Below, piece after piece: positions 7,612 through 17,845 of a stretch of DNA of 64,000 nt. The stretch covers positions 2,108,001-2,172,000 of the forward strand of contig NZ_FMHU01000001.1 in the NCBI RefSeq assembly GCF_900091415.1. Direction: 5' to 3'. The stretch comes from Micromonospora inyonensis. Its GTDB lineage: Bacteria > Actinomycetota > Actinomycetes > Mycobacteriales > Micromonosporaceae. Under the pieces are notes generated by a model. That model was given only the letters and a program-made list of their open reading frames with translations, searched no databases and had not been told where the DNA came from. The translations under genes were made by a program, and so were the position numbers. Each line of letters begins with the position of its first letter. Positions within the stretch are counted from its first letter, which is position 1.

Positions 7612-8760
7612 TCAGGAGTGCGTCACGCTCAGGCCGTAGATGAGCGTCTGGCCGTAGTTGTCACTGCTGCACGGCGACGAGTTGGTGCAGTTGGCCTGGG
7701 TGTACGCGCCGGCCTTGAAGTAGGCGCCGGAGAAGCTCCGGCTGAGCGTGGTCTGGAGGACGCCGTTGTAGTACGCCCTGACCTGCCCGCCACCGACCAC
7801 GAACTTCACCTGGATGCGGGTGCCGAGCTGGTAGCCGCTGGTGACCAGCTTGTGGTGGGTGGTGTCGCCGTTGGTGACGTACAGGTTCGTCCCCTCCAGC
7901 CGGAACACGGTCACGTCGTCGCTGCCGTCGTGGATCTGCGCGCCGACGACGTGCGGCTTGGTGGCCGGCAGGCGGGTGAAGGCGAGGTCCACGGTCAGGG
8001 TGTGCGTGCCGGAGGTGGAGGACCAGGCCGCGTTGGCCGTCCCGTTGGAGGTCATCTCGCGCAGCTCGGAGCGGGGGTAGCTGGAGCCGCTGGTGGTCAC
8101 CCCGTTGACCGGGGCGCGGAACTGCACCGCCCGGCACGAGTCGGCGGTGACGAACCACGGGGAGATCTGGTAGCTGTCCAGCGTGGGCTGCTTGATCTCC
8201 GTCGGGCTCTCCGACGCTCCGATCGGCAGGGTGATCTTCCAGTTGGTCAGGTCGAGCACGTCGGCGGGGACGGCGCAGGTCCCGCCGCTGCCGTCCGCCC
8301 CGTACACCCGTGCCTCGGTGATGCTGTTCCAGTCGTTGTACGTGTTGCCGTAGCCGAGCACCCGGACGTACCGGGCGGTGCGGTCGGTGAAGCCGTACGT
8401 CTCCAGTTGCAGGGTGCTGCCGCTGCTCGTCCGCTGGCTGACGACCGTGTTCCAGGTGGCGGCGTCGGCGGAGACCTGCACGGCGAACGTCTGCACCCGC
8501 GTGTCGCCCTGGTGCCAGGCGATGGCGATCGAGCCGACCGTGGTGCTCGCCCCGAGGTCGAAACGGATCCAGGAGCCGTCGCCCTCGGCCGACCAGCGGG
8601 TGTTCAGGTCGCCGTCGATCGCGTTGGCCGGCACGTTGCCGTCGTGCGAACTGGCGGTCACACCGGCGACCGGCAGGGTCGTCGCCGCCTGGGCCGGCGT
8701 GGCGGCGAGCCCCACACCGAGCAGTGCCAGGGAGAGGATGCTGGCCACGGGTCGTCGCAT
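7612..8760 (-). CDS. Secreted alginate lyase, CBM32 plus PL7
   Basis: A 382-residue exported polysaccharide lyase. Residues 1-25 are a signal peptide (cleavage near TPAQAA). Residues 30-155 form an F5/8 type C (CBM32) sugar-binding domain (NAIDGDLNTRWSAEG, WIRFDLG, ARYVRVLGYG). Residues 165-382 are a PL7 catalytic domain with all three family signatures: YPRSELREM, VVGAQIH and YFKAGAYTQ. It should cleave alginate or related polyuronates by beta-elimination outside the cell. It is a single gene with no lyase neighbours, convergent with the upstream gene. Confidence 0.92.
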   Translation of the reverse strand: MRRPVASILSLALLGVGLAATPAQAATTLPVAGVTASSHDGNVPANAIDGDLNTRWSAEGDGSWIRFDLGASTTVGSIAIAWHQGDTRVQTFAVQVSADAATWNTVVSQRTSSGSTLQLETYGFTDRTARYVRVLGYGNTYNDWNSITEARVYGADGSGGTCAVPADVLDLTNWKITLPIGASESPTEIKQPTLDSYQISPWFVTADSCRAVQFRAPVNGVTTSGSSYPRSELREMTSNGTANAAWSSTSGTHTLTVDLAFTRLPATKPHVVGAQIHDGSDDVTVFRLEGTNLYVTNGDTTHHKLVTSGYQLGTRIQVKFVVGGGQVRAYYNGVLQTTLSRSFSGAYFKAGAYTQANCTNSSPCSSDNYGQTLIYGLSVTHS

Positions 8761-8953
8761 CGGGAACCTCGCTTGCGCTCGAAGGACGGGGACGGAGCGG
8801 GGAACGATGACGGACGATAATCATGGCTTCGCTCAGCGTCAATGCCCTGGAGGTCCGGCCCCCCCGGCCGGCGGAGTGGTTGGCCGGGCCCTGGTTTCGG
8901 GCGGGCGGAAAAGGGGAGAAGCCACCGGATTCCTCGACGGAGAGGTGACGGAG

Positions 8954-9403
8954 ATGGCCACCAGAACCAGCGCCCGTACCCGGGCCCCCCACCCGGTACG
9001 CCGGGCCGCCCAGGCGGTCGGCGTGGTTTTCCTGCTGGTCGGGGTGCTCGGTTTCATTCCGGGCATCACCAGCGACTACGGCTCGATGACGTTCGCCGGG
9101 CACGAGTCCGAGGCGAAACTGCTCGGCCTGTTCCAGGTGTCGATCCTGCACAACCTGGTGCACCTCGCGTTCGGCGTCGCCGGGCTCGCTCTGGCGCGTA
9201 CCGTTTCGGGCGCACGGACGTACCTGGTCGGCGGTGGCGCGCTCTATCTGGTGCTCTGGCTGTACGGACTGGTGATCGACCACGACAGTGGCGCGAACTT
9301 CGTACCGCTCAACAGCGCCGACAACTGGCTGCACCTGTTCCTCGGCCTCGGCATGATCGCCCTCGGATTCCTGCTGACCCGAGGCGACCGCGCGCGACGT
9401 TGA
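8954..9403 (+). CDS. DUF4383-type membrane protein
   Basis: A 149-residue protein with about four transmembrane segments (near residues 22-40, 60-80, 88-105 and 125-143). Conserved family features are FIPGITSDYGSMTF, HNLVHLAFGVAGL and NWLHLFLGLGMI. Such proteins are common in actinobacteria and function is unknown. The ATG at 8954 follows GGAGAGGTGACGGAG; the frame is open upstream, but the membrane protein clearly begins here. Confidence 0.82.
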   Translation: MATRTSARTRAPHPVRRAAQAVGVVFLLVGVLGFIPGITSDYGSMTFAGHESEAKLLGLFQVSILHNLVHLAFGVAGLALARTVSGARTYLVGGGALYLVLWLYGLVIDHDSGANFVPLNSADNWLHLFLGLGMIALGFLLTRGDRARR

Positions 9404-9428
9404 ATCCGCGTCCCGGGACGCCCGGCTG

Positions 9429-9644
9429 TCACATGTCGTGCGGCGGCGCGGACAGCACCGGGTGCACCTCGATCGGCATGTTGACCGGGCATCCGTCGGG
9501 ACCGGGCGCGGCCGAGGTGGTGGTGGCGATCTCGACGGCCCGCTCGGGGGACGCGACGTCCACGATCCAGTAGCCGGCGAGGAGCCACCGCACCATTCTC
9601 GGTGCCGTCACGCCCGTCGGCGCCACCAACCGTGATCTCGGCAT
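9429..9644 (-). pseudogene. YCII/DGPF-family protein remnant (C-terminal part)
   Basis: About 70 residues end in LAGYWIVDVASPERAVEIA and PIEVHPVL, the C-terminal strand-helix-strand of YCII-related proteins. The N-terminal half with the DGPFAETKE signature is absent and replaced by unrelated sequence. It lies immediately downstream of the des operon and looks like a decayed relic. Confidence 0.6.
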
Positions 9645-9668
9645 CCGCGCCGGAGGAATCCCGGAGAT

Positions 9669-11528
9669 TCACCCGGCCGGCGGGGCGAAGCGGGCGAGGG
9701 GGTTGGCGAGGGTGCCGACCAGTTGCAGGGCGGCGGACGGGTCGGCGAGGTCGACCATCTGCTCGTTGTTGCGCAACTGGAGGCGGTTGAGGCAGGACAG
9801 GGCGAAGTCGTCGGCGAAGAGGTCGTACCGGGCGAACCGCTCGGCCAGGTGCGGCACCCGGTCGCGGTAGGCGGTCGCGCACTCCGCCACCGTCCGCCAG
9901 AAGGTCTCCTCGTCGAGCACGCCCTCGGTGGCCAGCACCGCGTTCAGGTGCCGGAAGAAGCAGTCGAAGACGTCCGTGAAGATGGACAGCAGGCGCATGT
10001 CCTCCGGGACCTCGGCCTGTACCCGGCGCACCTGCTCCGGCAGCTCCACCGCCGGGTCCATCACGCAGATCTCCTCGGCGATGTCCTTGAAGATCGCCCG
10101 CTCGACCGTGCCGCCGTCGAGGACCAGGATGACGTTCTCGCCGTGCGGCATGAACGCCAGGTCGTAGGCGTAGAAGGCGTGCAGCAGCGGCACCAGGTAC
10201 GCGTCCAGGTAGCGGCGCAGCCACACCTCGGGGGCCAGCCCGGACTCTCCGATCAGCGCGGCGACCAGCGAGCGGCCGTCGGCGTCGACGTGCACCAGGG
10301 ACGCCATGGTGGCCAGGCGGCGGCCCGGGGCCAGGCCCGGCACCGGGCTCTCCCGCCACAGCGCGGCGAGCATCTTCCGGTACGGGGAGTACCGGTCGGT
10401 GGCCGTCTCGAACTGCCGGTGCCGGTAGCCGACGGCGGCCCGCTCGCGCAGGATGGTCAGGCCGGTCTCCTTGATCACCTCGTCGGCGTCGAACAGCTCG
10501 GCGAGCCAGTCGTTGATCGCCGGAGTGGCCTCCATGTACGCGGCGGAGAGCCCGCGCAGGAAGCCCATGTTCAGCACGGAAAGCGCGGTCTTGACGTAGT
10601 GCCGCTCCGGCGTGCTGACGTTGAAGAAGGTGCGGATGGACTGCTGCGCCAGGTGCTCGTCCGGTCCCTCGCCGAGGCAGACCAGCCGCCGCCGGGCCAC
10701 CTCGCCCGCGAAGGTGACCGCCAGGCGGTTCCACCACTGCCAGGGGTGCACCGGGATCAGCAGGTAGTCGGACGGGTCGAGGCCGAGGCCGGTGAGCGTG
10801 GCGGTGAACCGGTCCCGGGTCTCCCCGCCCAGCTCGTACGCCACGAGGGCGTCGTAGTCGAGGTCGGCGGCGCAGGTGAAGGTGGCGTGGTCGCGGTGCG
10901 CGGCGAGCCAGAGCAGCCGGACCGGTCGGGCCGCCTCCGGGGCGTACCGGTGGTAGTCGTGGATGCCGAAGCCGAGCCGGCCGTTGTTCGCCACGAAGCA
11001 GGGATGCCCCTCGGTCATGCCGGTCTCGATCGCCTGGAAGTCGGCGCGGGCCAGCTCGGCGGCGCTCACCTCCGGTCGGCTCAGCTTGTACGCGGTCCCG
11101 GCCAGGGTGGAGGTGATCTCCTCCAGGTAGACCGGCAGCACCCGGTCGGAGAGGCCGAGCGCGCCGCGCAGCTCGGTGCAGAGGTCCAGGGCGTCCAGCG
11201 GCAGTTCCGCGCCGTCGCGGTGGCGGGTGATGCTCGCCGGGTCGATGTGCCAGTGCTCCAGGGAGAGCAGCCGGGCGGCGAACCGGTACTCGACACTGCC
11301 GTCGTCGCTGCGGACGAGGTAGGTACGCCCGCTCGGACCGGCCGGGTCGTCGCCGACCGGCTCGGGGGCGAGCAGGCGTTCGTGGGCGAACTCGGCGAGC
11401 GCCTTGCGCACGAGCAGCCGGTTGGCCCGGGCCCAGTGCTCCGGGGTCAGGTGGGCGACGGACAACTCCGGGTTGAGGCCGACGGACGGCTCCGGAGCCG
11501 GGGCGGCGACGGACTCGACGGGGTTCAC
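9669..11528 (-). CDS. desD: DesD-type NIS siderophore synthetase
   Basis: A 619-residue IucA/IucC-family enzyme. DesD-type members use ATP to join and cyclise N-hydroxy-N-succinyl (or acetyl) cadaverine units into desferrioxamines. Landmarks are EGHPCFVANNGRLGFG near residue 185, the LIPVHPWQWWN motif of the ATP site near residue 265, STPERHYVKTALSV near 305 and MPHGENVILVLDGG near 460. The GTG at 11528 is chosen because it overlaps the upstream stop (GTGA) and has GGAGGAG in front; the frame is open further upstream inside the other gene. It is the last gene of desABCD. Confidence 0.95.
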   Translation of the reverse strand: MNPVESVAAPAPEPSVGLNPELSVAHLTPEHWARANRLLVRKALAEFAHERLLAPEPVGDDPAGPSGRTYLVRSDDGSVEYRFAARLLSLEHWHIDPASITRHRDGAELPLDALDLCTELRGALGLSDRVLPVYLEEITSTLAGTAYKLSRPEVSAAELARADFQAIETGMTEGHPCFVANNGRLGFGIHDYHRYAPEAARPVRLLWLAAHRDHATFTCAADLDYDALVAYELGGETRDRFTATLTGLGLDPSDYLLIPVHPWQWWNRLAVTFAGEVARRRLVCLGEGPDEHLAQQSIRTFFNVSTPERHYVKTALSVLNMGFLRGLSAAYMEATPAINDWLAELFDADEVIKETGLTILRERAAVGYRHRQFETATDRYSPYRKMLAALWRESPVPGLAPGRRLATMASLVHVDADGRSLVAALIGESGLAPEVWLRRYLDAYLVPLLHAFYAYDLAFMPHGENVILVLDGGTVERAIFKDIAEEICVMDPAVELPEQVRRVQAEVPEDMRLLSIFTDVFDCFFRHLNAVLATEGVLDEETFWRTVAECATAYRDRVPHLAERFARYDLFADDFALSCLNRLQLRNNEQMVDLADPSAALQLVGTLANPLARFAPPAG

Positions 11529-12127
11529 GTGCGGGACTCCTCCGGGGACGGCCGGACCGTGGTGTCCAGGCCGGTGGCTTGCTCGAACATGGCCCGGGTG
11601 CAGACGCTGAGCAGCGCCTCCTTCTCGGGCTTGGCGACGGGACCGACCACCTCGAAGCCGACCGCCGCGTTGAGGGCGTGCACCGCCGTGTTGCGCACGT
11701 CCGGCTCGACCACCACCCGGTGGGTCGCCGGGTCGGCGAAGAGCCAGGCCATCACCGTGGTGATCACGGCAAGGGTGAAGCCGTGCACCGGCGTCTCGGC
11801 GGGCGCGCAGAGGAAGTGCATGCCGACGTCCCCCTCGGCCGCGTCGTGGAGGCCGACGAGTTCGACCCGCGCCGGGTCGTACCGTTCGGCGAGGAACGCC
11901 GGCCGGTCCCGCCACAGCCCGACGAAGGCGTCGTGGTGCGGGTGCTCGTGGATGCGGCGGTACTCGGCGGCGACCCGGGCCAGGTCCGCGTCGAGCATCA
12001 GCCAGTACGCGGCCTTCGGGTGGGTCACCCAGCCGTGCAGCAGCGCGGCGTCCGCGTCCGGATCGAGGGTACGCAGGGCGAACGCGCCGAGCCGGTGGTC
12101 GACCCGGCGGTAGACGACGCTGGTCAC
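11525..12127 (-). CDS. desC: DesC-type N-hydroxycadaverine acyltransferase
   Basis: A 200-residue GNAT-family enzyme of the IucB/RhbD siderophore group. It should transfer succinyl or acetyl from CoA to N-hydroxycadaverine. Features include [16 protein letters not shown] at the N-terminal side, VGMHFLCAP in the core and [24 protein letters not shown] as the acyl-CoA motif. The GTG at 12127 overlaps the desB stop by four bases (GTGA), fixing the start; the frame is open further upstream. Confidence 0.92.
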   Translation of the reverse strand: MTSVVYRRVDHRLGAFALRTLDPDADAALLHGWVTHPKAAYWLMLDADLARVAAEYRRIHEHPHHDAFVGLWRDRPAFLAERYDPARVELVGLHDAAEGDVGMHFLCAPAETPVHGFTLAVITTVMAWLFADPATHRVVVEPDVRNTAVHALNAAVGFEVVGPVAKPEKEALLSVCTRAMFEQATGLDTTVRPSPEESRT

Positions 12128-13416
12128 GAACCCGTACCCGCCGGCGTCCCGAAGTCCTGGAAGGCGATGCGCTTCTCGATCGGGTAGTGCTCCCGGCCGG
12201 TCAGCTCCCGGATGATCCACGAGTTGCGGTACGGCCCCATGCCCAGGTCGGGCGAGGTGATGCTGTGCGTGTGGGTGCCCGCGTTCTGGAGGAAGATCTC
12301 CCGCCCGGCGTGGTCGACGGTGTAGTTGCGGGCCACGTCGAAGCGGCCGTGGGAGTCCCAGCGGATCCGGTCCCGCACCGGTTCGAGGAAGTCCGGCACC
12401 CGGTAGTGGTAGCCGGTGGCCAGCACCAGCCCCTCGGTGTCGAGGGCGAAGTCCCGTCCCTGCTCGACGTGGCGCAGCCCGAGCCGGTAGCTGCCGGCCG
12501 CCTCGTCGTACGCGGCGCTGGTCAGCTCGGTGTTGGTCAGCAGGCGGGTACGGATCGGGCCGTCGAGGCTGCGGGCGTAGAGCAGGTCGAAGATCTCGTT
12601 GATCAGGTCGGAGTTGATCCCCTTGAACAGGTTCTTCTGCTCCGACTCCAACCGGTAGCGGGTCTCCTCGGGCAGGGCGTGGAAGTAGTCCACGTAGTCC
12701 GGGGAGGTCATCTCCAGGGTGAGCTTGGTGTACTCCAGCGGGAAGAAGCGCGGCGAACGGGTCACCCAGTTGAGCTGGTAGTCGTGACCGTCGAGGTCGC
12801 CGAGCAGGTCGTGGTAGATCTCCGCCGCGCTCTGCCCGCTGCCGACGACGGTGATGCTCCGCTTGGCCCGCAGGGCGGCCCGGTGCTCCAGGTAGTGCGC
12901 GTTGTGGATCATGTCCCCGCCGAGCCCGGCGCAGGCCGGCGGCAGGTACGGCGGGGTGCCGGTGCCCAGCACCAGGTGCCGGGCGCGGTACTCCACGGCC
13001 TCCCCGGTCGCGGTGACCGTGGCGTGGACGGTGTAGCCGCCGTCGGCGTACTCGACCGAGGTGACCTGCTGGCCGAAGCGGAGGGAGCCCAGCTTGCCGG
13101 CTGCCCAGCGGCAGTAGTCGTTGTACTCCCGGCGGAGTGGGAAGAAGCTCTCCCGGATGTAGAACGGGTAGAGCCGCCCCGACTCCTTGAGGTAGTTGAG
13201 GAAGGAGTACGGCGAGGTCGGGTCGGCCAGGGTGACCAGGTCGGCGATGAACGGCGTCTGGAGCCGGGTGGCCTCCAGCAGCATCCCGGGGTGCCAGTCG
13301 AAGTCCGGGCGGGCCTCCAGGAAGACGCCGTCCAGGTCGGCGATCGGTTCGGTCAGGCAGGCCAGGCCCAGGTTGTACGGGCCCAGCCCGATCGCGATGA
13401 AGTCGTGGGTCGACAT
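12124..13416 (-). CDS. desB: DesB-type cadaverine N-hydroxylase
   Basis: A 430-residue flavin N-hydroxylase of the IucD/SidA family that makes N-hydroxycadaverine. The FAD motif GLGPYNLG starts near residue 10, the NADPH motif [14 protein letters not shown] is near residue 195, and the C-terminal [11 protein letters not shown] motif is near 345. The ATG at 13416 is the natural start of the flavin fold; the frame is open upstream. It lies 32 bp after desA and overlaps desC. Confidence 0.95.
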   Translation of the reverse strand: MSTHDFIAIGLGPYNLGLACLTEPIADLDGVFLEARPDFDWHPGMLLEATRLQTPFIADLVTLADPTSPYSFLNYLKESGRLYPFYIRESFFPLRREYNDYCRWAAGKLGSLRFGQQVTSVEYADGGYTVHATVTATGEAVEYRARHLVLGTGTPPYLPPACAGLGGDMIHNAHYLEHRAALRAKRSITVVGSGQSAAEIYHDLLGDLDGHDYQLNWVTRSPRFFPLEYTKLTLEMTSPDYVDYFHALPEETRYRLESEQKNLFKGINSDLINEIFDLLYARSLDGPIRTRLLTNTELTSAAYDEAAGSYRLGLRHVEQGRDFALDTEGLVLATGYHYRVPDFLEPVRDRIRWDSHGRFDVARNYTVDHAGREIFLQNAGTHTHSITSPDLGMGPYRNSWIIRELTGREHYPIEKRIAFQDFGTPAGTGS

Positions 13417-13448
13417 GCGGCTCTCCAGGGAACGAGGGGCGAGGGCGG

Positions 13449-15005
13449 TCAGCCGACGTGGCAGGGTTCGGCGACGACGCCGGGGGCCGGCACCGACACC
13501 TCGGCGGCGGTCCGCGCCCGGATGTACCGGCTCGCGTGCGCGGCGACCAGGTCGAGGACGTGCGCGATGTCGTCGATCGTGGTCTCCGGGTTGAGCAGGG
13601 TGAACTTCAGGAAGTGCCGGCCGTCCACCTTGGTCCCGGCGACGACGGCGGCACCGGAGGCGGCCAGCGCCTCCCGGGCGTGCAGGTTGGCGTCGTCGGC
13701 GAGGTGACGTTCCGCCGGCAGGTACCGGAACACCACGGTGCTGAGCTGTGACCGGGTGACCACCTCGAACTGTGGGTCGGTGCACAGCAGCGTGTAGGCG
13801 TCGGCGGCCCGGTCCACCACCTCGTCGAAGAGTTCACCGAGGGCGTCCGCGCCCATGATGCGCAGGGTCAGCCAGAGCTTCAGCGCGTCGAAGCGGCGGG
13901 TGGTCTGGAGGCTCTTGTCGACCTGGTTGGGGATGCGCTGCTCGACCATCCGGGCCGGGTTGAGATATTCGGCGTGGTAGGTGGCGTGCCGCAGCACCCG
14001 CCGGTCCCGTACCAGCACCGCGCTGGAGCTGACCGGCTGGAAGAAGGACTTGTGGTAGTCCACGGTGACCGAGTCGGCCTGCTCGATGCCGTCGAGCAGG
14101 TGCCGCCGGGTGGTGGAGACCAGCAGCCCGCAGCCGTACGCGGCGTCGACGTGCAGCCAGACCCCGGCGGCCCGGCACTGCTCGGCGATGGCCGGCAGCG
14201 GGTCGATGGTGCCGAAGTCCGTGGTGCCGGCGGTGGCGACCACCGCCATCACGATCAGTCCGGCCCGGTGACAGCGGTCGAGTTCGCGGGCCAGTGCCTC
14301 CGGGCGCATCCGCCGGTCCGGGTCGGTCTCGACGGTGATCACCGCGTCCCGGGCCAGCCCGAGCAGCTTGGCCGACTTCTGCACGCTGAAGTGGCCGGCT
14401 TCGGAGGCGAGCACGCGCAGCCGGGGCAGCAGCTCCGCCCGGGGCAGCGGCTGGTTCGCGCAGGCCTCCTCCCGGGCCATCAGCATGGCCTGGAGGTTGG
14501 ACTGGGTGCCGCCGCTGGTGAAGACCCCGTCGGCGGTCGGGCCGAGGCCGATCCGGTCGGCCGTCCAGTCGATCAGACGGCGTTCGATCAGCGTCCCGCC
14601 GGCACTCTGGTCCCAGGTGTCCAGGGAGGAGTTGACCGCGCTGAGAACCGCCTCGCCGAGCAGCGCCGGGATCACCACCGGGCAGTTCAGGTGGGCCAGG
14701 TAGCGGGGGTGGTGGAAGTAGACGGCGTCGCGGAGGTAGACCGAGTCCAGCTCGTCGAGGGCGGCGGCCGGGTCGTGCAGCGGCCGGTCCAGGTCGATCC
14801 GGTCGATCTCGGGGGCGAGGCGGTCCGGGGTGATCCCGGTGAAGGGGCGGTCGGCGCCGGCGACCCGGCCCGCGACCCGGTCGACGCCCGCGCTCACCGT
14901 CCGGCGGTAGTCGTCCACCGTGCCCTGGTTGAGCAGGTACGCGCGGGCGGCCGTCGGCCGGCGTCGCGCCGCGATCGGCGCGGCCTCGTGCCCCTGGAGG
15001 TTCAT
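13449..15005 (-). CDS. desA: DesA-type lysine decarboxylase (PLP)
   Basis: A 518-residue group II PLP decarboxylase that makes cadaverine from lysine, the first step of desferrioxamine synthesis. The PLP lysine is in [11 protein letters not shown] near residue 318. [11 protein letters not shown] near residue 160 binds the cofactor phosphate, and [10 protein letters not shown] holds the pyridine-binding Asp. It is the first gene of the desABCD operon and reads away from a near-consensus iron box 80 bp upstream. Confidence 0.95.
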   Translation of the reverse strand: MNLQGHEAAPIAARRRPTAARAYLLNQGTVDDYRRTVSAGVDRVAGRVAGADRPFTGITPDRLAPEIDRIDLDRPLHDPAAALDELDSVYLRDAVYFHHPRYLAHLNCPVVIPALLGEAVLSAVNSSLDTWDQSAGGTLIERRLIDWTADRIGLGPTADGVFTSGGTQSNLQAMLMAREEACANQPLPRAELLPRLRVLASEAGHFSVQKSAKLLGLARDAVITVETDPDRRMRPEALARELDRCHRAGLIVMAVVATAGTTDFGTIDPLPAIAEQCRAAGVWLHVDAAYGCGLLVSTTRRHLLDGIEQADSVTVDYHKSFFQPVSSSAVLVRDRRVLRHATYHAEYLNPARMVEQRIPNQVDKSLQTTRRFDALKLWLTLRIMGADALGELFDEVVDRAADAYTLLCTDPQFEVVTRSQLSTVVFRYLPAERHLADDANLHAREALAASGAAVVAGTKVDGRHFLKFTLLNPETTIDDIAHVLDLVAAHASRYIRARTAAEVSVPAPGVVAEPCHVG

Positions 15006-15083
15006 ACGGTTTCCTCAACGGTCGCGTGGAGACGGTCAGAGCCGGCCGGTGGTCCGTGACGGACAACCGGCAACAAGCCGTGG

Positions 15084-15102
15084 TTAGGTTACGCTAACCT
15101 AA
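15084..15102. promoter_or_regulatory. Iron box (DmdR1/IdeR-type operator)
   Basis: TTAGGTTACGCTAACCTAA differs by one base from the 19-bp actinobacterial iron box TTAGGTTAGGCTAACCTAA. It lies between divergent desA and the desG-type gene, so Fe(II)-loaded DmdR/IdeR could repress both directions at once. Confidence 0.92.
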
Positions 15103-15207
15103 CTTCTTGTCAAGGAGTTGTGGTCGAATGGCGTACCGTCACTGGGATTGTGCGCGAGTCCTCGGTTACGTAGGTTGGGCGAGCCTTGCCAATGGAGGAG
15201 GTCAGGG

Positions 15208-17253
15208 GTGGAACATCAGGTCTTCCGTGACGCGTGGGGAATTCCACACCTGCGGGCCGGCGATCCGCTGGCTCTCGCCTTCGCCCAGGGGTACAACGCG
15301 GCGATCGACCGCGCCTGGCAGATCGAGGTGGAGCGGCACCGGTCACAGGGGACCGGCGCGTCCTTCCTCGGCACCGAGGCGCTCGAATGGGACACCTTCG
15401 CCCGGCAGGCCCGGCTCGACGACACCGCCCGCCGCTGCCACGACAACCTCGACCCGGCCACCGCCGCCTGGGTGCAGGCGTACGTCGACGGGGTCAACGC
15501 CGGCCTCGACCACGGGGCCCTCCGGGCACCGCAGTTCGCCACTGTCGGACTCCTCCCCGGCCGCTGGCAACCCTGGACACCGCTCGCCGTCTGGCTCTCC
15601 CAGCACGTGCTCTTCGCCGGCTTCCCGAGCAAGCTCTGGCGGACCGAGGTCGTCCGCCACCTCGGCGAGGACGCGGTAGCCCTCTTCGCCACCGACGGCG
15701 CCGACACCGCCGGGAGCAACGGGTGGTTGCTCACTGGTGCGCGGACCGCCAGCGGGGCGGCGATCGTCGCCGGGGACCCGCACCGGTTCATCGAGGACCC
15801 CGGCGTCTACCAGCAGATCCGGTTGGCCTGCCCGGAGTACGACGTGGTCGGGCTGGCCGTGCCGGGCGTGCCCGGCATCGCCCACTTCGGACACACCGGC
15901 ACGGTGGCCTGGGCGATCACCAACGCGATGGCCGACTACCAGGACCTCTACGCCGAGCGGCTGCGTCGCCAGGGCGACACCGTCGAGGCGTTCGGCCCGG
16001 ACGGCTGGCAACCCGCGCAACGGCACGTCGAGACGGTCGAGGTGGCCGGCGGCGACCCGGTCGAGGTCGAGGTGATCGAGACCGACCGCGGTCCGGTGAT
16101 CATCGGAGGTCCCGACGATGACCAGGCGATCAGCCTCCGCTACCCGCCCCGGTTCTTCGGCGACATCGGCTTCGCCGCGCTCCCCGCCCTGCTCGCCGCC
16201 ACCCGGGTAGCCGACGTGGACGCCGCCTGTGAACACTGGGTGGAGCCAGTCAACGTGGTGCTCGCCGCCGACACCGAAGGCGGCCTGCTGCACCGGGTCG
16301 CCGGGGCGGTCCCGGCCCGGGACCGGGCCAACGGGCTGGGCGTCGTCCCGGCCTGGGAGCCCGGCCACGAGTGGCAGGGCTGGCACGACCTGCCCCGCGC
16401 CGAGGTGCACGACCTCGCGGTGATGGCCAACGAGCGGGGCATCGCCGAGCCGCTCGGCGTCGAGTTCGCCCCGCCGCACCGGGCGAACCGCATCCGGGAA
16501 CTGCTCGACGCCCTCGACGACTGGACCGTCGACGACCAGACGATCGTCCACACCGACACCCAGCTGGGGTCCGCCGAGCCGCTGCTGGCCCTTCTCGCCG
16601 GCCTGGACGAGCTCACCCCGGACGCCGCCGCCCTGCAGGATCGCCTGCTTAGCTGGGACCGCGAGATGCGCGACGACAGCGTCGACGCCGCCGCCTTCGC
16701 CGCCGTCCGGGCCGGGGTGGTACGCCGTCTCGCGGCGCACCCGACGCTGACCCCCCTGGCCGACCAGACCAAGTATCCTGCGCGGTTCCAGCCCTGGCTC
16801 GCCCTGGTACCGAAGGTCGGGTTCGCGCTGGAGAGCCTCCTCACCGCAGATCTCCTCCCCGCGACCGACCGGGTCGCCGCCGTCCGTGCCGCGCTCGACG
16901 AGGTGGCCGACGCCCCCCGGGTCTCATGGGGGGAGATGCACCTGCTCGCCCCCTGGGCGGCCCTGCCCGACCCGCACGCGTGGTGGCCGGGCCTGTCCGG
17001 CGACCACGACTGCGTGCTCGCCACCTCCAGCATTCCCGGTGCCACCCACCGCTGCTTCCGGGCGTCGGCCGCCCGCTACGTCTGGGACCTGGGCCGGCGC
17101 GACGACAGCCGCTGGATCGTGCCGTTCGGGGCGTCCGGGGTGCCCGGCCCGCACCACCGCGACCAGTTGCCGTACTGGCTGCGCGGCGATCTCGTACCCA
17201 TCGTCACCGACTGGGACCAGCTCACCGAGGAGCGCGGTGACGACACCTTCTGA
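15208..17253 (+). CDS. desG: Penicillin-acylase-family protein of the des locus (DesG-type)
   Basis: A 681-residue Ntn-hydrolase of the penicillin amidase family without a signal peptide, so probably cytoplasmic. The self-processing nucleophile is Ser170 in GSNGWLL. The N-terminal alpha part has FAQGYNAAIDRAWQIE, and the beta part has FGHTGTVAWAITNAMADYQDLY. Such genes have been described beside some desferrioxamine loci and linked to aryl- or acyl-modified ferrioxamines. Here it shares the iron box with desA, which supports that role. The GTG at 15208 follows GGAGGAGGTCAGG. Confidence 0.85.
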   Translation: MEHQVFRDAWGIPHLRAGDPLALAFAQGYNAAIDRAWQIEVERHRSQGTGASFLGTEALEWDTFARQARLDDTARRCHDNLDPATAAWVQAYVDGVNAGLDHGALRAPQFATVGLLPGRWQPWTPLAVWLSQHVLFAGFPSKLWRTEVVRHLGEDAVALFATDGADTAGSNGWLLTGARTASGAAIVAGDPHRFIEDPGVYQQIRLACPEYDVVGLAVPGVPGIAHFGHTGTVAWAITNAMADYQDLYAERLRRQGDTVEAFGPDGWQPAQRHVETVEVAGGDPVEVEVIETDRGPVIIGGPDDDQAISLRYPPRFFGDIGFAALPALLAATRVADVDAACEHWVEPVNVVLAADTEGGLLHRVAGAVPARDRANGLGVVPAWEPGHEWQGWHDLPRAEVHDLAVMANERGIAEPLGVEFAPPHRANRIRELLDALDDWTVDDQTIVHTDTQLGSAEPLLALLAGLDELTPDAAALQDRLLSWDREMRDDSVDAAAFAAVRAGVVRRLAAHPTLTPLADQTKYPARFQPWLALVPKVGFALESLLTADLLPATDRVAAVRAALDEVADAPRVSWGEMHLLAPWAALPDPHAWWPGLSGDHDCVLATSSIPGATHRCFRASAARYVWDLGRRDDSRWIVPFGASGVPGPHHRDQLPYWLRGDLVPIVTDWDQLTEERGDDTF

Positions 17254-17845
17254 CCCGGTCTGGCGGCGGCACGTCGACGGCTTCGGGGAGGTGACGATCC
17301 GACCCGTCGACCCGGCCGCCGACGCCGACCTGATCCACGACTGGGTCACCCGGGAACGGTCCCGGTTCTGGGGCATGCGGGACGCCAGCCGGGAGCGGGT
17401 GCGCGAGATCTACGCCTACGTGGACTCGCTGACCACCCACCACGCGTACCTGATCCACCGGGACGGCCGCCCGGTGGGGCTCTTCCAGACGTACGAGCCG
17501 GCGGCCGACCCGGTGGGCGAGTGCTACGAGGTGCGCCCCGGCGACTTCGGCATCCATCTGATGGTCGGCCCGCCGGACGGCGGCGCCGAGCCGGGCTTCA
17601 CCGGCACCGTGCTGGGCGCGTTCCTCGACTTCGTCCTGACCGACGGGTCCCGGCGGCGGATCGTCGCCGAGCCGGACGCCCGTAACGACCGGGCCATCGC
17701 CCGGCTGGTCCGCGCGGGCTTCGTCCCCGGCCCGCAGGTCGACCTGCCGGACAAACGCGCCCAACTCCTCTTCCTGGACGTTTCCGACCGGGCCGGCTCG
17801 GTCGGGGGCCCGGGTCAGTCGGCGGTGCGGCCCAGCCGCCAGTAG
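17237..17845 (+). CDS. desH: GNAT acyltransferase of the des locus (DesH-type)
   Basis: A 202-residue siderophore-type GNAT protein, similar in layout to DesC (LIHDWVTRERSRFWGM, GIHLMVGPP, RRIVAEPDARNDRAIARLVRAGF). It overlaps the acylase gene by 17 bases, with GGAGCGC before the GTG at 17237, so the two are translationally coupled. With the acylase it probably swaps or adds acyl groups on ferrioxamine precursors. Its 3' end overlaps the convergent reductase gene by 31 bp. Confidence 0.82.
   Translation: MTTPSDPVWRRHVDGFGEVTIRPVDPAADADLIHDWVTRERSRFWGMRDASRERVREIYAYVDSLTTHHAYLIHRDGRPVGLFQTYEPAADPVGECYEVRPGDFGIHLMVGPPDGGAEPGFTGTVLGAFLDFVLTDGSRRRIVAEPDARNDRAIARLVRAGFVPGPQVDLPDKRAQLLFLDVSDRAGSVGGPGQSAVRPSRQ

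Noticed and set aside
9723..12113. Plus-strand open frame of about 800 codons across desD and desC
   Set aside because: Antisense to well-supported siderophore genes and without any family motif.
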